The position numbers were made by a program, and so were the translations under genes. The notes beneath the pieces are model-generated. The model ran no database searches. It had not been told where the DNA came from and worked only from the letters and a program-made list of their open reading frames with translations. Source: Serratia liquefaciens ATCC 27592 (lineage in GTDB: Bacteria > Pseudomonadota > Gammaproteobacteria > Enterobacterales > Enterobacteriaceae). Taken from it: a DNA stretch of 64,000 bases. The number at the start of each line of letters is the position of its first letter. Within the stretch, counting starts at the first letter, position 1. Of this stretch, positions 35,078 to 42,826 are shown in pieces. The DNA lies in the NCBI RefSeq assembly GCF_000422085.1, contig NC_021741.1, positions 2,170,001-2,234,000 of the forward strand, read 5' to 3'.

Positions 35078-36096
35078 GCATGAACCTGATGGCGCAGGCT
35101 ATGAGCATCAAAGTGGGTAACCCACTGCGCAAGCTGGTGCTGATCAAGATAGCCGACAACGCTAACGACAAGGGCGAGTGCTGGCCTTCCTATCAGCATG
35201 TCGCTGACCACTGCGAGTGCAGCAAAAGCGCCGTGAGGGCGCACATTGAGTCGTTGATTAAGATGGGATTAATCACCAAAGAGAACCGTTTGGGTGTTAA
35301 CAACGGCAAAGGTAACACCTCTAACCTGTATTACCTGACGCTGGACACCCCTGTGGCGTCAGAAAGCATAGCCCCCTGTGCCGTCAAAAAGCATAGCCCT
35401 ATGCCGTCAAAAAGCACAGGGCTATGTCAGCAGGTGGCACCCCCTGTGCCGTCAGAAAGCACACCCCCTATGTCACCTGATGGCACCAGAACCAGTCACT
35501 CTTTTGAACCAGTCATTGAACCAAAAGGAACCCCCCCCATAGCCCCCCAGACTGAACAACCAGCGGCGGACACATCGGGCATGGCTGGGGAAGTGCTGGA
35601 TTTCTTGAATCTGAAAATCAACGGCAGAACGCCAAAGCGCGCCGATACCCTGAGAGAAATTTGTGAGCGACTGTCGGAAGGTAACAGCGTTGATGAACTG
35701 AAGCTGGTGGCAGAGCACCGCGCAAGCCTGTTACTGAGCGACCCGACGAAAGGGCATCTACTCAGCACCAAGATGATTTTTGACCCGGTACGTTTCAGCG
35801 GCTACCTGGCTGCGGCCAACACCTGGAATGTACAGCGCACTCGCAAAGCAGCTATGGCCGATGCAGTAGAACAACAACGCCAGGATCCCCCGGCTGGCGA
35901 TACTCCAGAAATAGATTTTGATGAGTCCTTTGACCGCTTAATCCGAGATGCCACGATGCCAGCTAACGCTGCAGAAAAACGAGCTCAGCAGCAGGTACGC
36001 AAAAACGGCTTTGGCAATGTTGACGAAAGTAAGGCCCGCCAGATGTGGCGTCCAATTTTAACCCGAGCATACGCAATGGCAGGAGCGCAGGTATGA
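35074..36096 (+). CDS. O-like phage replication protein with internal iterons
   Basis: 340 residues. N-terminal winged helix (CWPSYQHVADHCECSKSAVR and IESLIKMGLITKEN, about 30-75) binds origin DNA; a Pro/Ser-rich low-complexity linker (about 95-165) is encoded by repeated DNA (see iterons); a conserved phage replication C-terminal domain follows (VLDFLNLKINGRTPKRADTL ... MIFDPVRFSGYLAA, about 170-250). No P-like helicase loader follows; the next gene is a DUF968/HNH type. Recruitment of host helicase is expected. Confidence 0.85.
   Translation: MSMNLMAQAMSIKVGNPLRKLVLIKIADNANDKGECWPSYQHVADHCECSKSAVRAHIESLIKMGLITKENRLGVNNGKGNTSNLYYLTLDTPVASESIAPCAVKKHSPMPSKSTGLCQQVAPPVPSESTPPMSPDGTRTSHSFEPVIEPKGTPPIAPQTEQPAADTSGMAGEVLDFLNLKINGRTPKRADTLREICERLSEGNSVDELKLVAEHRASLLLSDPTKGHLLSTKMIFDPVRFSGYLAAANTWNVQRTRKAAMADAVEQQRQDPPAGDTPEIDFDESFDRLIRDATMPANAAEKRAQQQVRKNGFGNVDESKARQMWRPILTRAYAMAGAQV
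35356..35467 (+). repeat. Four iterons inside the replication gene: likely phage origin
   Basis: Nineteen-base copies at 35356 (GCGTCAGAAAGCATAGCCC), 35381 (CCGTCAAAAAGCATAGCCC), 35404 (CCGTCAAAAAGCACAGGGC) and 35449 (CCGTCAGAAAGCACACCCC). Starts are 25, 23 and 45 bases apart, so copies fall in different codon phases (ASES versus VKKH), meaning DNA rather than protein is conserved. Position within an O-like gene matches the lambda ori. Confidence 0.75.
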
Positions 36097-37076
36097 GAGC
36101 AATAGTGAAATCTAACGTACAGCGCGATCTGGGCATCGCGATGATCAAGGCTGGTGGCGAGTTGCTCTCACACCTGACAGGCCGCGTGCTGGTATCGACT
36201 CTGCCGGACGAAATGAAAGACCTCCCAGACGGAATTTTACCGAAGGTAGAGCATGAGATAGCGAACGATCCGCGCCTGCAGCCATTCTTTCAACATGAAC
36301 GGGTTATCAACGCTGCTGGTGGTATCAACTCGATGGAAGCCTGGGCAACGCGTTTCACCCAATGCCAATACGCCAGCGATAGCCACTCGTCCAACCTGAC
36401 CACGCGTCGTTATGGTCATGCTGCCATGCGTATCTGCTGGAGCTGTGACAACAGGACTGACGGGCATACAACGCCAAAGCTTGATGCAATAGCGAACGTG
36501 AACATGGCGCGCTGGGTTGTTGAGACGGCGAAGTGGCGGCTTAAGTCTGAAGGGCAACTGACTATCCCTGAGCTTGTTCTGTGGGCTGCCATTTCCGGCG
36601 TTGTAGACCTGGTCCCTAATGAAGTCTCAGCAGAATTACTTAGCTTGCCGAAACCTATTTTCGTATCAGGGCCAAAAAAAGAAGCAGACATGGTTGTTGG
36701 GTCTGCACCTACCGAAATCCTGAAGAAAACGGCGATTAAAGTTTTCACTGTTGACCCAGAACCGCCGAAGGCTTTCATGCTGCGTCCAAAACTGACCCGC
36801 GTTGAAGACAGCAAGTGGACACGCTGGGTTAAAACACAAATGTGTTGTTGTGGTTGTGGTTGTGGTCGCCGAGCTGATGACCCACACCACATTATCGGGC
36901 ACGGTCTGGGTGGAATGGGGACGAAGCCAAGCGACTACCTAACAATCCCATTAGCTCGTGACTGCCATCGCAAGCTCCACGACAACCCCGACGCATGGGA
37001 GGCTGAGCACGGCAGTCAGGCCGTATTGCTGGCCCAGTTCATGGAGTATTCCTACGGCGTGGGAGCGCTGGGATGA
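36093..37076 (+). CDS. DUF968/HNH-like phage protein
   Basis: 327 residues. The C-terminal third has CCCGCGCGRRADDPHHIIGH followed by DYLTIPLARDCHRKLHDNP: a Cys cluster, HH and CHRKLHD like DUF968/HNH nucleases. The N-terminal part contains ITQ/SYASDSHSSNLTTRRYGHAA-type and CWSCDN sequences, suggesting a second zinc site. The ATG overlaps the replication gene stop (ATGA). Likely a recombination or Holliday-structure nuclease; activity unproven. Confidence 0.75.
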   Translation: MRAIVKSNVQRDLGIAMIKAGGELLSHLTGRVLVSTLPDEMKDLPDGILPKVEHEIANDPRLQPFFQHERVINAAGGINSMEAWATRFTQCQYASDSHSSNLTTRRYGHAAMRICWSCDNRTDGHTTPKLDAIANVNMARWVVETAKWRLKSEGQLTIPELVLWAAISGVVDLVPNEVSAELLSLPKPIFVSGPKKEADMVVGSAPTEILKKTAIKVFTVDPEPPKAFMLRPKLTRVEDSKWTRWVKTQMCCCGCGCGRRADDPHHIIGHGLGGMGTKPSDYLTIPLARDCHRKLHDNPDAWEAEHGSQAVLLAQFMEYSYGVGALG

Positions 37077-37429
37077 AGAGTTACAACATAGTCCCTATCC
37101 CCAAGCCACGTCAGACGCAAAAAGACCGGTGGGCCAAGCGCCCGCCAGTTCTTCGCTATCGGGCATTCTGCGATGAAGTGAGGCTGCACCGCATATCGCT
37201 GCCTGAGAGCGGCTATCACGTGACGTTTGTATTACCCATGCCAGATAGCTGGAGCAAGAAGAAGCGCGCTGGGATGGCCGGTAAACCACATCAGCAGAAG
37301 CCTGATAAAGACAATCTGGAAAAGGCACTGTTGGATGCCATTTTTGAGGACGACTGCCGGATCTGGGACGGTCGAGTAACAAAGGTTTGGGGCGAAGTAG
37401 GCCAAATAATTATCGGAGAAATAGCATGA
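37073..37429 (+). CDS. rusA: RusA family Holliday junction resolvase
   Basis: 118 residues. The RusA active-site pattern is visible in HQQKPDKDNLEKALLDAIFE and DDCRIWDGRVTKVW, with several Asp that hold the metal. N-terminal IPIPKPRQTQKDRW is basic. Resolves four-way DNA junctions in phage recombination. ATGA overlaps join it to both neighbours. Confidence 0.92.
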   Translation: MKSYNIVPIPKPRQTQKDRWAKRPPVLRYRAFCDEVRLHRISLPESGYHVTFVLPMPDSWSKKKRAGMAGKPHQQKPDKDNLEKALLDAIFEDDCRIWDGRVTKVWGEVGQIIIGEIA

Positions 37430-38121
37430 GAATAGAGCACGCACTTTTAGCCAGCAGCCCAAAATCTCCTTCAATCATGAGCACCGCGCCTGATATTAAG
37501 CCTCAATCCAAGCTACTGATTGGACAGGATGGCATCCAGCAGGAACGGCGTGTGGTTCGCGCATCACAATGCCAAGGTGGCGGGCAAGGAGGCTATACCG
37601 ATGTCATGGTTGCATTGGGGATCACTCAATCCAGAGAGGCGCAGGGGCTCAGTCTGCTGTATGCGAAATTCAATAAGGACATGGCAGAGAGAGAAAAGGC
37701 GATCGAGCAACTTGCTCAGCATGCCTTTAAGCAAGCCCCAAAGCTGGTGGGGAAGGCTGCTGGTAGACAAATGGCACGATGCATGGTGCTGCTTTCAAAG
37801 CTGGCAGTTGATGACTTCTGCAGAACGGCAGACATAGAGCGGGCACGCTGTAGATGCGGCGGTAGTGGGAAAACCTACGATTTCGCAGCCACAAAGGCTG
37901 AAGGGCAAGTGATTGAGAAGATCTGCATCAGATGTAATGGGACGGGCTTAAAGCCTACCACGACTGCGCCAGCTCACAAGGTAGTGAAAGGCCTTATACC
38001 TACCTTGAGCCAGCCTACATGGAGTAGGAACTGGCATCGTTTTTATCAGATGCTGATCAGTAAGTGTTATCAGGATGCAGAAGCCGCAGAGAGAGTGCTT
38101 AGTAGAGTGACATCAAACTAA
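37426..38121 (+). CDS. Late antitermination protein Q (phage 82 type)
   Basis: 231 residues. A helical body is followed by a zinc-binding pair CRCGGSGKTYDF and CIRCNGTGLKP (about 139-174) as in Q of phage 82. The ATG is at 37426 (ATGA overlap with rusA). It lets RNA polymerase read through the terminator at 38262 into lysis and morphogenesis genes. Last early gene; a candidate late promoter follows at once. Confidence 0.85.
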   Translation: MRIEHALLASSPKSPSIMSTAPDIKPQSKLLIGQDGIQQERRVVRASQCQGGGQGGYTDVMVALGITQSREAQGLSLLYAKFNKDMAEREKAIEQLAQHAFKQAPKLVGKAAGRQMARCMVLLSKLAVDDFCRTADIERARCRCGGSGKTYDFAATKAEGQVIEKICIRCNGTGLKPTTTAPAHKVVKGLIPTLSQPTWSRNWHRFYQMLISKCYQDAEAAERVLSRVTSN

Positions 38122-38170
38122 CTTGATTGAGACATATGTCGACAAATTTATAAATTTTATCAACCAAGTC

Positions 38171-38199
38171 TTGCATTATTGAATAATTTTGGCTAGATT
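38171..38199 (+). promoter_or_regulatory. Candidate late promoter (pR'-like)
   Basis: TTGCAT, 17 bases, TAGATT, starting 49 bp after the Q stop and followed within about 65 bp by a terminator (tR'-like). Position matches Q-dependent late promoters. Confidence 0.5.
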
Positions 38200-38261
38200 T
38201 GCTCTTAATGATGGGATTTCAATGCCTACGGGCTGACAAATCACCACTGCCACATTAAAAG

Positions 38262-38287
38262 AACCCGCCTCCTTGCGGGTTTTTTTA
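38262..38287 (+). terminator. Terminator downstream of the late promoter (tR'-like)
   Basis: AACCCGC pairs with GCGGGTT around a CTCCTT loop, followed by seven T. It would block late transcription unless Q is present; also lies at the end of the opposite-strand membrane gene. Confidence 0.75.
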
Positions 38288-38887
38288 TGAAATTCTGCTA
38301 TGCAAAATTATGGCTTCAAAGGCACTATAGCATCCGAAGCAGAAGAAGATTAAAGAAGCTAATCCGGCTAATACAGCTAAAATGTTAAATATGTTTCCAG
38401 TAATCTCCCATTTGCATTTTTTATCACTGTCATCATCAAAATCGATGCTTGAATAACAATATTGGGCAATATAGGTAATCCCAGTGCAAAGTGCAGCAAA
38501 GCCAACGCCAATGCAAAAAAATAGAATACCGTAAGCAATCTCTGTCACTGTTCCTGCGCTCGGGCTTTTATTCCAGATATTACCTACGAATGCGAGCAGC
38601 GCTACAGCTGCGCCGCCATTGATGAGCATACAAGATTTAGACGCATTAGCTCCGGCTGCAACAACGCTACGGAAAGACTCTAAATTAACAGCAGACACTT
38701 GCTTATATCGTTCTATATGTAACTGGTTTGTTGCTTTCAATCTCTCGAGAATTTCTTCGTGAGATTGCTGTTCGTTGTCTTTTAAAGCACTCAGGTAATC
38801 TATTAGCTTATCTGTACCTATAAACTCGACCCCATCATCCTTTATAGACTGAACATCCTCAATGACTCTACCTATAGGGTTATTCAT
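38285..38887 (-). CDS. Prophage membrane protein inserted against the late operon (moron)
   Basis: 200 residues from ATG 38887. The N-terminal 90 residues are soluble and coiled-coil-like (HEEILERLKATNQLHIERYK); three or four membrane helices follow (SCMLINGGAAVALLAFVGNI, GILFFCIGVGFAALCTGITY, IFNILAVLAGLASLIFFCFG). DNA is A+T-rich relative to neighbours. Opposite orientation between Q and holin is typical of lysogen-expressed cargo such as superinfection-exclusion proteins; the role is inferred from position only. Confidence 0.65.
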   Translation of the reverse strand: MNNPIGRVIEDVQSIKDDGVEFIGTDKLIDYLSALKDNEQQSHEEILERLKATNQLHIERYKQVSAVNLESFRSVVAAGANASKSCMLINGGAAVALLAFVGNIWNKSPSAGTVTEIAYGILFFCIGVGFAALCTGITYIAQYCYSSIDFDDDSDKKCKWEITGNIFNILAVLAGLASLIFFCFGCYSAFEAIILHSRIS

Positions 38888-38999
38888 TTCGAAACGCCAT
38901 TTAGTGTGTAATTCCCAAATTCTATAACAAACACCCACCTCTGACCTAGAGGACTATCTATCACCCGGAGATCGGGCTAAGCCCCGACAGGGGGGGGAC

Positions 39000-39350
39000 A
39001 TGAAAATGCCATTTAACCCGCACAACTTCCCTGACGTTGGGGACATTTTACAAGCATGGTGGAGGGGGGAGACGCCGATCGGTGCGGTTCTGCTTGCCAT
39101 TGTTACTGCGGTTCTTCGTGCTGCGTACACGGGCGGTGGCTGGAAAAAGACGTTACTGGAAGGCCTCCTATGTGGCGCTTTGACGCTGGCTATCGTCTCA
39201 GCACTGGAGTATTTCGATCTTCCACGGTCGCTTTCAATCGCTGTGGGCGGGGGTGTCGGCTTTGTTGGCGTTGAGCAATTCCGAGTGTTCTTCCTGAACT
39301 TCATCGGCAACAGATTCGGGGGAGGCAATCAGAATGCAGATAAGCAATAA
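39000..39350 (+). CDS. Phage holin (lambda-family type)
   Basis: 116 residues with three hydrophobic stretches (TPIGAVLLAIVTAVLRAAYT, GLLCGALTLAIVSALEYF, LSIAVGGGVGFVGVEQF). Follows an AGGGGGGGAC ribosome site and is followed by the endolysin in the standard holin-endolysin-Rz order. Forms inner-membrane holes that release the endolysin. Confidence 0.85.
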   Translation: MKMPFNPHNFPDVGDILQAWWRGETPIGAVLLAIVTAVLRAAYTGGGWKKTLLEGLLCGALTLAIVSALEYFDLPRSLSIAVGGGVGFVGVEQFRVFFLNFIGNRFGGGNQNADKQ

Positions 39351-39774
39351 AGGCATTGAGCTGATTAAGCGCTTCGAAGGGTTAGAGCTGAAAGCCTACC
39401 AGGACTCTGTAGGCGTCTGGACTATCGGCTATGGCTGGACTCAGCCGGTAGACGGCAAGAAGATTGGCCCCGGCATGGTGATTGATCAGGCTACAGCAGA
39501 TCGGTTGCTGAAGTGCGGCGTGGTTCAGTATGAACAAGGTGTTAATCAGCTAGTGAAGGTAAAAATCACACAGGGCCAGTTTGATGCATTGGTGAGCTTT
39601 GCTTATAACCTCGGATTGCGCTCATTGAGCACTTCAACGCTACTTAGAAAACTGAATACAGGTGACAAACAGGGCGCTGCTAATGAGTTCGGTAAGTGGG
39701 TAAACGCTGGTGGTGTGAAGCTGGCTGGCCTTGTAAAACGCCGTTCGGCAGAGCGTGAGTTTTTTCTGTCATGA
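39334..39774 (+). CDS. Endolysin, GH24 lysozyme
   Basis: 146-residue T4-type lysozyme. Catalytic triad E15, D24 and T30 in FEGLELKAYQDSVGVWTIGYG, with QGQFDALVSFAYNLG downstream. No signal or SAR segment, so it needs the holin to exit. Overlaps the holin gene by 17 bp. Confidence 0.93.
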   Translation: MQISNKGIELIKRFEGLELKAYQDSVGVWTIGYGWTQPVDGKKIGPGMVIDQATADRLLKCGVVQYEQGVNQLVKVKITQGQFDALVSFAYNLGLRSLSTSTLLRKLNTGDKQGAANEFGKWVNAGGVKLAGLVKRRSAEREFFLS

Positions 39775-40154
39775 GTGGCTGGCTGGGTAAATTATCAAGG
39801 GCGGGAATGTTGCTCTTGCTGGTGGTATCAATCTGCCTGGGTGGTTACAGCTCGTTGTTGTCGCACCGGCTGGAATTGGCCAGAAAACAGGTGGGCGAGC
39901 AGGAAAAGACGCTGGCGCAGCAGTCAGGACTAATCTCAACGCTGCAAGAACAAGACCGGCAAAACAGAGTGTTAGCGGCTGAGCAGCAGAGAAGAGAGCA
40001 GCAACTACGCCAGCAGGGGGAAACGTATCAGAGGAAGTTACGCGATGCACTTAAAAGCGATAAATGTGGCAATAGTCCTATGCCTACCGCTGTTATTGAC
40101 CTCCTGCAGCAAAACGCCGGTAACTCCCCAACAGGTAGTGTTGTTACCCCCTGA
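39771..40154 (+). CDS. Rz inner-membrane spanin
   Basis: 127 residues. An N-terminal membrane anchor (LLLLVVSICLGGYSSLL) is followed by a coiled coil (EQEKTLAQQSGLISTLQEQD and so on). Pairs with Rz1 to fuse inner and outer membranes at lysis. Overlaps the endolysin by 4 bp. Confidence 0.88.
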   Translation: MSGWLGKLSRAGMLLLLVVSICLGGYSSLLSHRLELARKQVGEQEKTLAQQSGLISTLQEQDRQNRVLAAEQQRREQQLRQQGETYQRKLRDALKSDKCGNSPMPTAVIDLLQQNAGNSPTGSVVTP

Positions 40155-40311
40155 GTCAGTATTCAAGCGATGCGAGCAGCCAACGCTGCAGGGTGATACC
40201 TGGGGTGATGCTGCGAGTTACACGCTGGCGCTGCAAACCGCTTTATCAGTCTGCACTGGCCAGGTCGTCACACTAAACCAATGGCGTGAAGCAGCCGGGA
40301 GAAAACGATGA
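40045..40311 (+). CDS. Rz1 outer-membrane spanin lipoprotein
   Basis: 88 residues starting inside Rz in another frame. Lipoprotein signal with LLLTSC (Cys about 21) and a Pro-containing mature part (KTPVTPQQVVLLPPESVF). The nested arrangement with Rz is the standard Rz/Rz1 layout. Confidence 0.87.
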   Translation: MHLKAINVAIVLCLPLLLTSCSKTPVTPQQVVLLPPESVFKRCEQPTLQGDTWGDAASYTLALQTALSVCTGQVVTLNQWREAAGRKR

Positions 40312-40434
40312 ATGAAGCAAAACCGCAAGTTGGCAGCATGTGATGCCTGTATCGACCCCGACTCAGACATGCAAGTAGACATCGAAATAGCCCAATATCT
40401 TAGGCAGCTAAGGTTAGATAAATACCACTGGTAG
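40312..40434 (+). CDS. Small phage protein (40 residues)
   Basis: MKQNRKLAACDACIDPDSDM then QVDIEIAQYLRQLRLDKYHW. ATG directly follows the Rz1 stop. A CxxC pair and an amphipathic helix. Weak support beyond position. Confidence 0.35.
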   Translation: MKQNRKLAACDACIDPDSDMQVDIEIAQYLRQLRLDKYHW

Positions 40435-40526
40435 GCCTATTATCAAGCAGTAAATTCGAATAAAAGTTTATAAACTCCAAGAATGATGTAAAATATCCAC
40501 TTCGAATAACAAAAACTGGGTGGGTT

Positions 40527-40775
40527 ATGGACTTAACAAATATGATGGAACAAATTGAAGATAAGATGAGAATTGAAGAGCGACTGGGGTTATTGAAGAA
40601 ATATTGTAGCTATCTATCTGATAGGAATAAAATCTCTGATGTTTTCAATGGAGATATCCTTCCTTCGTCATTACATTATTTCTATCAAAAGATGGGGGAG
40701 GGTGATAAAGCCCAAGAGGCTATCGAATGGTGGTGTAAATTACCGCAGGCTGAAAAAGAAAGATACGATAGATAA
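40527..40775 (+). CDS. Hypothetical prophage protein
   Basis: 82 residues, A+T-rich, mostly helical, acidic then Trp/Tyr-rich at the end (AIEWWCKLPQAEKERYDR). Preceded by GGGTGGGTT. No family recognised. Between lysis genes and the terminase fragment, where cargo genes are common. Confidence 0.55.
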   Translation: MDLTNMMEQIEDKMRIEERLGLLKKYCSYLSDRNKISDVFNGDILPSSLHYFYQKMGEGDKAQEAIEWWCKLPQAEKERYDR

Positions 40776-41073
40776 CAGCACAACTGAAGTAATAGTAAAA
40801 GCCACACTAAAGTGCTTTTTTATTATAATAAGCAGCCGATTCATCATTAACAGAAAAAATCAGCGTTAGTTCATCTAATGCTACATATGTACCCGCCCCC
40901 CTAACCAAGAGGTATATGCTATGAGGGTCGCTGGTTGTAGTCGCATGACGGGATTGCTCCCCCCCTTAGTCCGAATCTTAACGATCGCCGGGCGAGTGAG
41001 TTATCTCTAAGGTTGAGAGAAAATGATGAATAAATTCATGGTGTTATATACTGGTCACTTTAAAGGAGAGTAA

Positions 41074-41310
41074 ATGTACGAGTTAGAAAATTTGGTGGGT
41101 GCTTTAGATAAAGTACTAAGCAATCAACAAGAACACTACCTAGATGTTAGTGTGTTTACTTGTGATGATCATAAAAATATTAGTATTGAAACTCGTAAGG
41201 CCAATCTTATTCAAGAACGAGGACGAAAAATCTCCTTATCTTACCCTTTAAAAAAGGCATACTGCGACTGGGATGTGGAGTTAATAGTTACCAAACTTGT
41301 CGAAAAATAA
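41074..41310 (+). CDS. Hypothetical prophage protein
   Basis: 78 residues, A+T-rich; AAAGGAGAGTAA is a very good ribosome site. Helix then strands (HYLDVSVFTCDDHKNISIET, KISLSYPLKKAYCDWDVELI). No family recognised. Bases 40776-41073 show only a weak hairpin near 40800-40823 and a doubtful 29-codon ORF at 40921. Confidence 0.55.
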   Translation: MYELENLVGALDKVLSNQQEHYLDVSVFTCDDHKNISIETRKANLIQERGRKISLSYPLKKAYCDWDVELIVTKLVEK

Positions 41311-41368
41311 CCACCTGCAGGCGGTTATTTTATAACTCAACACAGAGCATCCGGATGGACGTTGCGTA

Positions 41369-41509
41369 ATGAGTGGTAACCAAGCTACATCTTGGAATCA
41401 ATGGGTTGGTGGTATTCCAAGATTTAGGGATAGCGAAAAAGTACCAGCGTTCAACGAACTGATCTCCTATTCGGATTTAGAGGCGCACGGAATCCTACAG
41501 TTCGCCTAA
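41369..41509 (+). CDS. Possible small prophage protein (46 residues)
   Basis: MSGNQATSWNQWVGGIPRFR then DSEKVPAFNELISYSDLEAH and GILQFA. GGATGGACG lies upstream. May be real or the leftover of a larger gene at the edge of the deleted head module. Confidence 0.3.
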   Translation: MSGNQATSWNQWVGGIPRFRDSEKVPAFNELISYSDLEAHGILQFA

Positions 41510-41580
41510 CGAAGTTGCAGGTGGCATTCATTGAGTGCCACCGATGATACACACATCACTCTTCAAACTAACTTGATTTT

Positions 41581-41880
41581 TTAATAACAAGAAGAGTCTA
41601 ATACGGTGAAGTTTTCTCTAATTAAGCTTAATAACCCCTCATCGAGAACTTCTTCTTTAAAGGTAAATGTAATTAGTATTTCATCTTTTTTTTCATCATA
41701 CCCGTCCGTGATTTCACAGCTAACATCGCCTTTCTCAGCATTATGAAAGGTAGGGGCTGAATTAATGTAAAAGTGTTTGTCAGGTTCTGGTCGCTTAAAT
41801 TTATAATAGGGGTGACCAATAAGCCAAACGTGAAATTCATTTTTTTCATCTTTAGGAATTACAAACCAATATTCGCTCAT
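41581..41880 (-). CDS. Hypothetical prophage protein on the opposite strand
   Basis: 99 residues from ATG 41880 (AAGGAAGAGTCAG upstream). MSEYWFVIPKDEKNEFHVWL then strand-rich and acidic sequence such as GDVSCEITDGYDEKKDEIL. A+T-rich and antisense to the late operon, so likely a lysogenic cargo gene. No family recognised. Confidence 0.6.
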   Translation of the reverse strand: MSEYWFVIPKDEKNEFHVWLIGHPYYKFKRPEPDKHFYINSAPTFHNAEKGDVSCEITDGYDEKKDEILITFTFKEEVLDEGLLSLIRENFTVLDSSCY

Positions 41881-41911
41881 CTGACTCTTCCTTAGAGTAT
41901 GGGGTATTTTA

Positions 41912-42133
41912 ATGGCGCTCACCGACAAGCAAGAAATGTTTTGTCGCGAGTACCTCATCGATTTAAACGCCACACAAGCGGCTATTCGGGCGGGGTACAG
42001 CGCTAAAACAGCTAACCGCACTGCATCCGAAAACCTGTCAAAACCTGACATTCAGTTAAGGATCTCTAAACTGAAGGCTCAACGCAATGATCTGGTTGGT
42101 ATAAATCAACGGGGAGCAGGTCAACGGAGTTGA
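41912..42133 (+). pseudogene. Truncated small terminase subunit
   Basis: 73-residue remnant. LTDKQEMFCREYLIDLNATQ and AAIRAGYSAKTANRTASENL are the N-terminal DNA-binding half of Terminase_2/XtmA-type small subunits, usually about 140-180 residues. After about residue 60 the sequence turns unrelated (LVGINQRGAGQRS) and stops. It marks the left edge of a deletion that removed terminase large subunit, portal, capsid and tail-tube genes. Confidence 0.8.
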
Positions 42134-42137
42134 AACA

Positions 42138-42287
42138 ATGAAAAAACTGCTAGCACTTGTCACCAACCAATACTTCCTGGCATGTGTCGCTGCAACCATA
42201 ATGTATGTAGCAACGGGAGAACAAAACTACTTTAAGAACAGCATCGACTACGGCCTACAGGCTGTCTTCGAATCCAAAAGTAGGTAG
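42138..42287 (+). CDS. Small phage membrane protein
   Basis: 49 residues: MKKLLALVTNQYFLACVAAT then IMYVATGEQNYFKNSIDYGL and QAVFESKSR. One membrane span. Begins at the deletion junction; ribosome site GGAGTTGAAACA. A strong terminator follows. Confidence 0.5.
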   Translation: MKKLLALVTNQYFLACVAATIMYVATGEQNYFKNSIDYGLQAVFESKSR

Positions 42288-42292
42288 CCTCC

Positions 42293-42317
42293 AAACCCGC
42301 TTAGCTGCGGGTTTTTT
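42293..42317 (+). terminator. Terminator between prophage late genes
   Basis: AAACCCGC pairs with GCGGGTTT around TTAGCT, followed by T-run. Confidence 0.8.
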
Positions 42318-42378
42318 CGTTGCCACCGCCGCGACCTCTGCTAAGATCGGGTCATCTTTGATTGATGGGCAAGGAAGA

Positions 42379-42765
42379 ATGAAAAAGACATTAGCAGTAG
42401 TACTCGCCGTTATGGCTTTGACGGCATGCAAGCCTGGTGAGGAAAAAGCATTAGAACTTGCACAGAAGGAAATTTCTGCAGACTTGAAAGACCCTGATAG
42501 TGCAAAGTTTAGATATTTGCGAGTGGCAAAAACTCAAGAAAACGAGGATGGAACAGTTCTCGTCTTAGTGTGCGGGCAAGTTAATGCCAAGAATGGATTT
42601 GGTGCTTATGCTGGATTTCATTCTTTCATGATAGATATGAGCATGAAAGAAAAGGGATATTTCAGTAAAGCAGTGACCTATAAGGTTGGAAGTAAGAAGG
42701 TATCAACAGAAGATGATGCGCGCGACATGTATGGCTATACGGCTATGTGTGGTGAAGACGCTTAG
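42379..42765 (+). CDS. Prophage lipoprotein
   Basis: 128 residues. Lipobox in VVLAVMALTACKPG (Cys about 17). Mature part: EISADLKDPDSAKFRYLRVA, and VLVCGQVNAKNGFGAYAGFH with a second conserved cysteine near the end (YTAMCGED). The pattern resembles small phage/plasmid lipoproteins with a disulfide. Bounded by terminators on both sides, suggesting independent cargo (moron) expression. Confidence 0.65.
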   Translation: MKKTLAVVLAVMALTACKPGEEKALELAQKEISADLKDPDSAKFRYLRVAKTQENEDGTVLVLVCGQVNAKNGFGAYAGFHSFMIDMSMKEKGYFSKAVTYKVGSKKVSTEDDARDMYGYTAMCGEDA

Positions 42766-42783
42766 AAAATGTTAATAAAGAAC

Positions 42784-42809
42784 AACCTCGCTTCGGCGGG
42801 GTTTTTTTA
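42784..42809 (+). terminator. Terminator before tape measure gene
   Basis: CCTCGC and GCGGGG flank TTCG, then seven T. Confidence 0.75.
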
Positions 42810-42826
42810 TGCCTGGAGATTGCTAA

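Noticed and set aside
40921..41010. 29-codon ORF with a fair ribosome site
   Set aside because: Basic, low-complexity composition around a C7 run and no supporting context.
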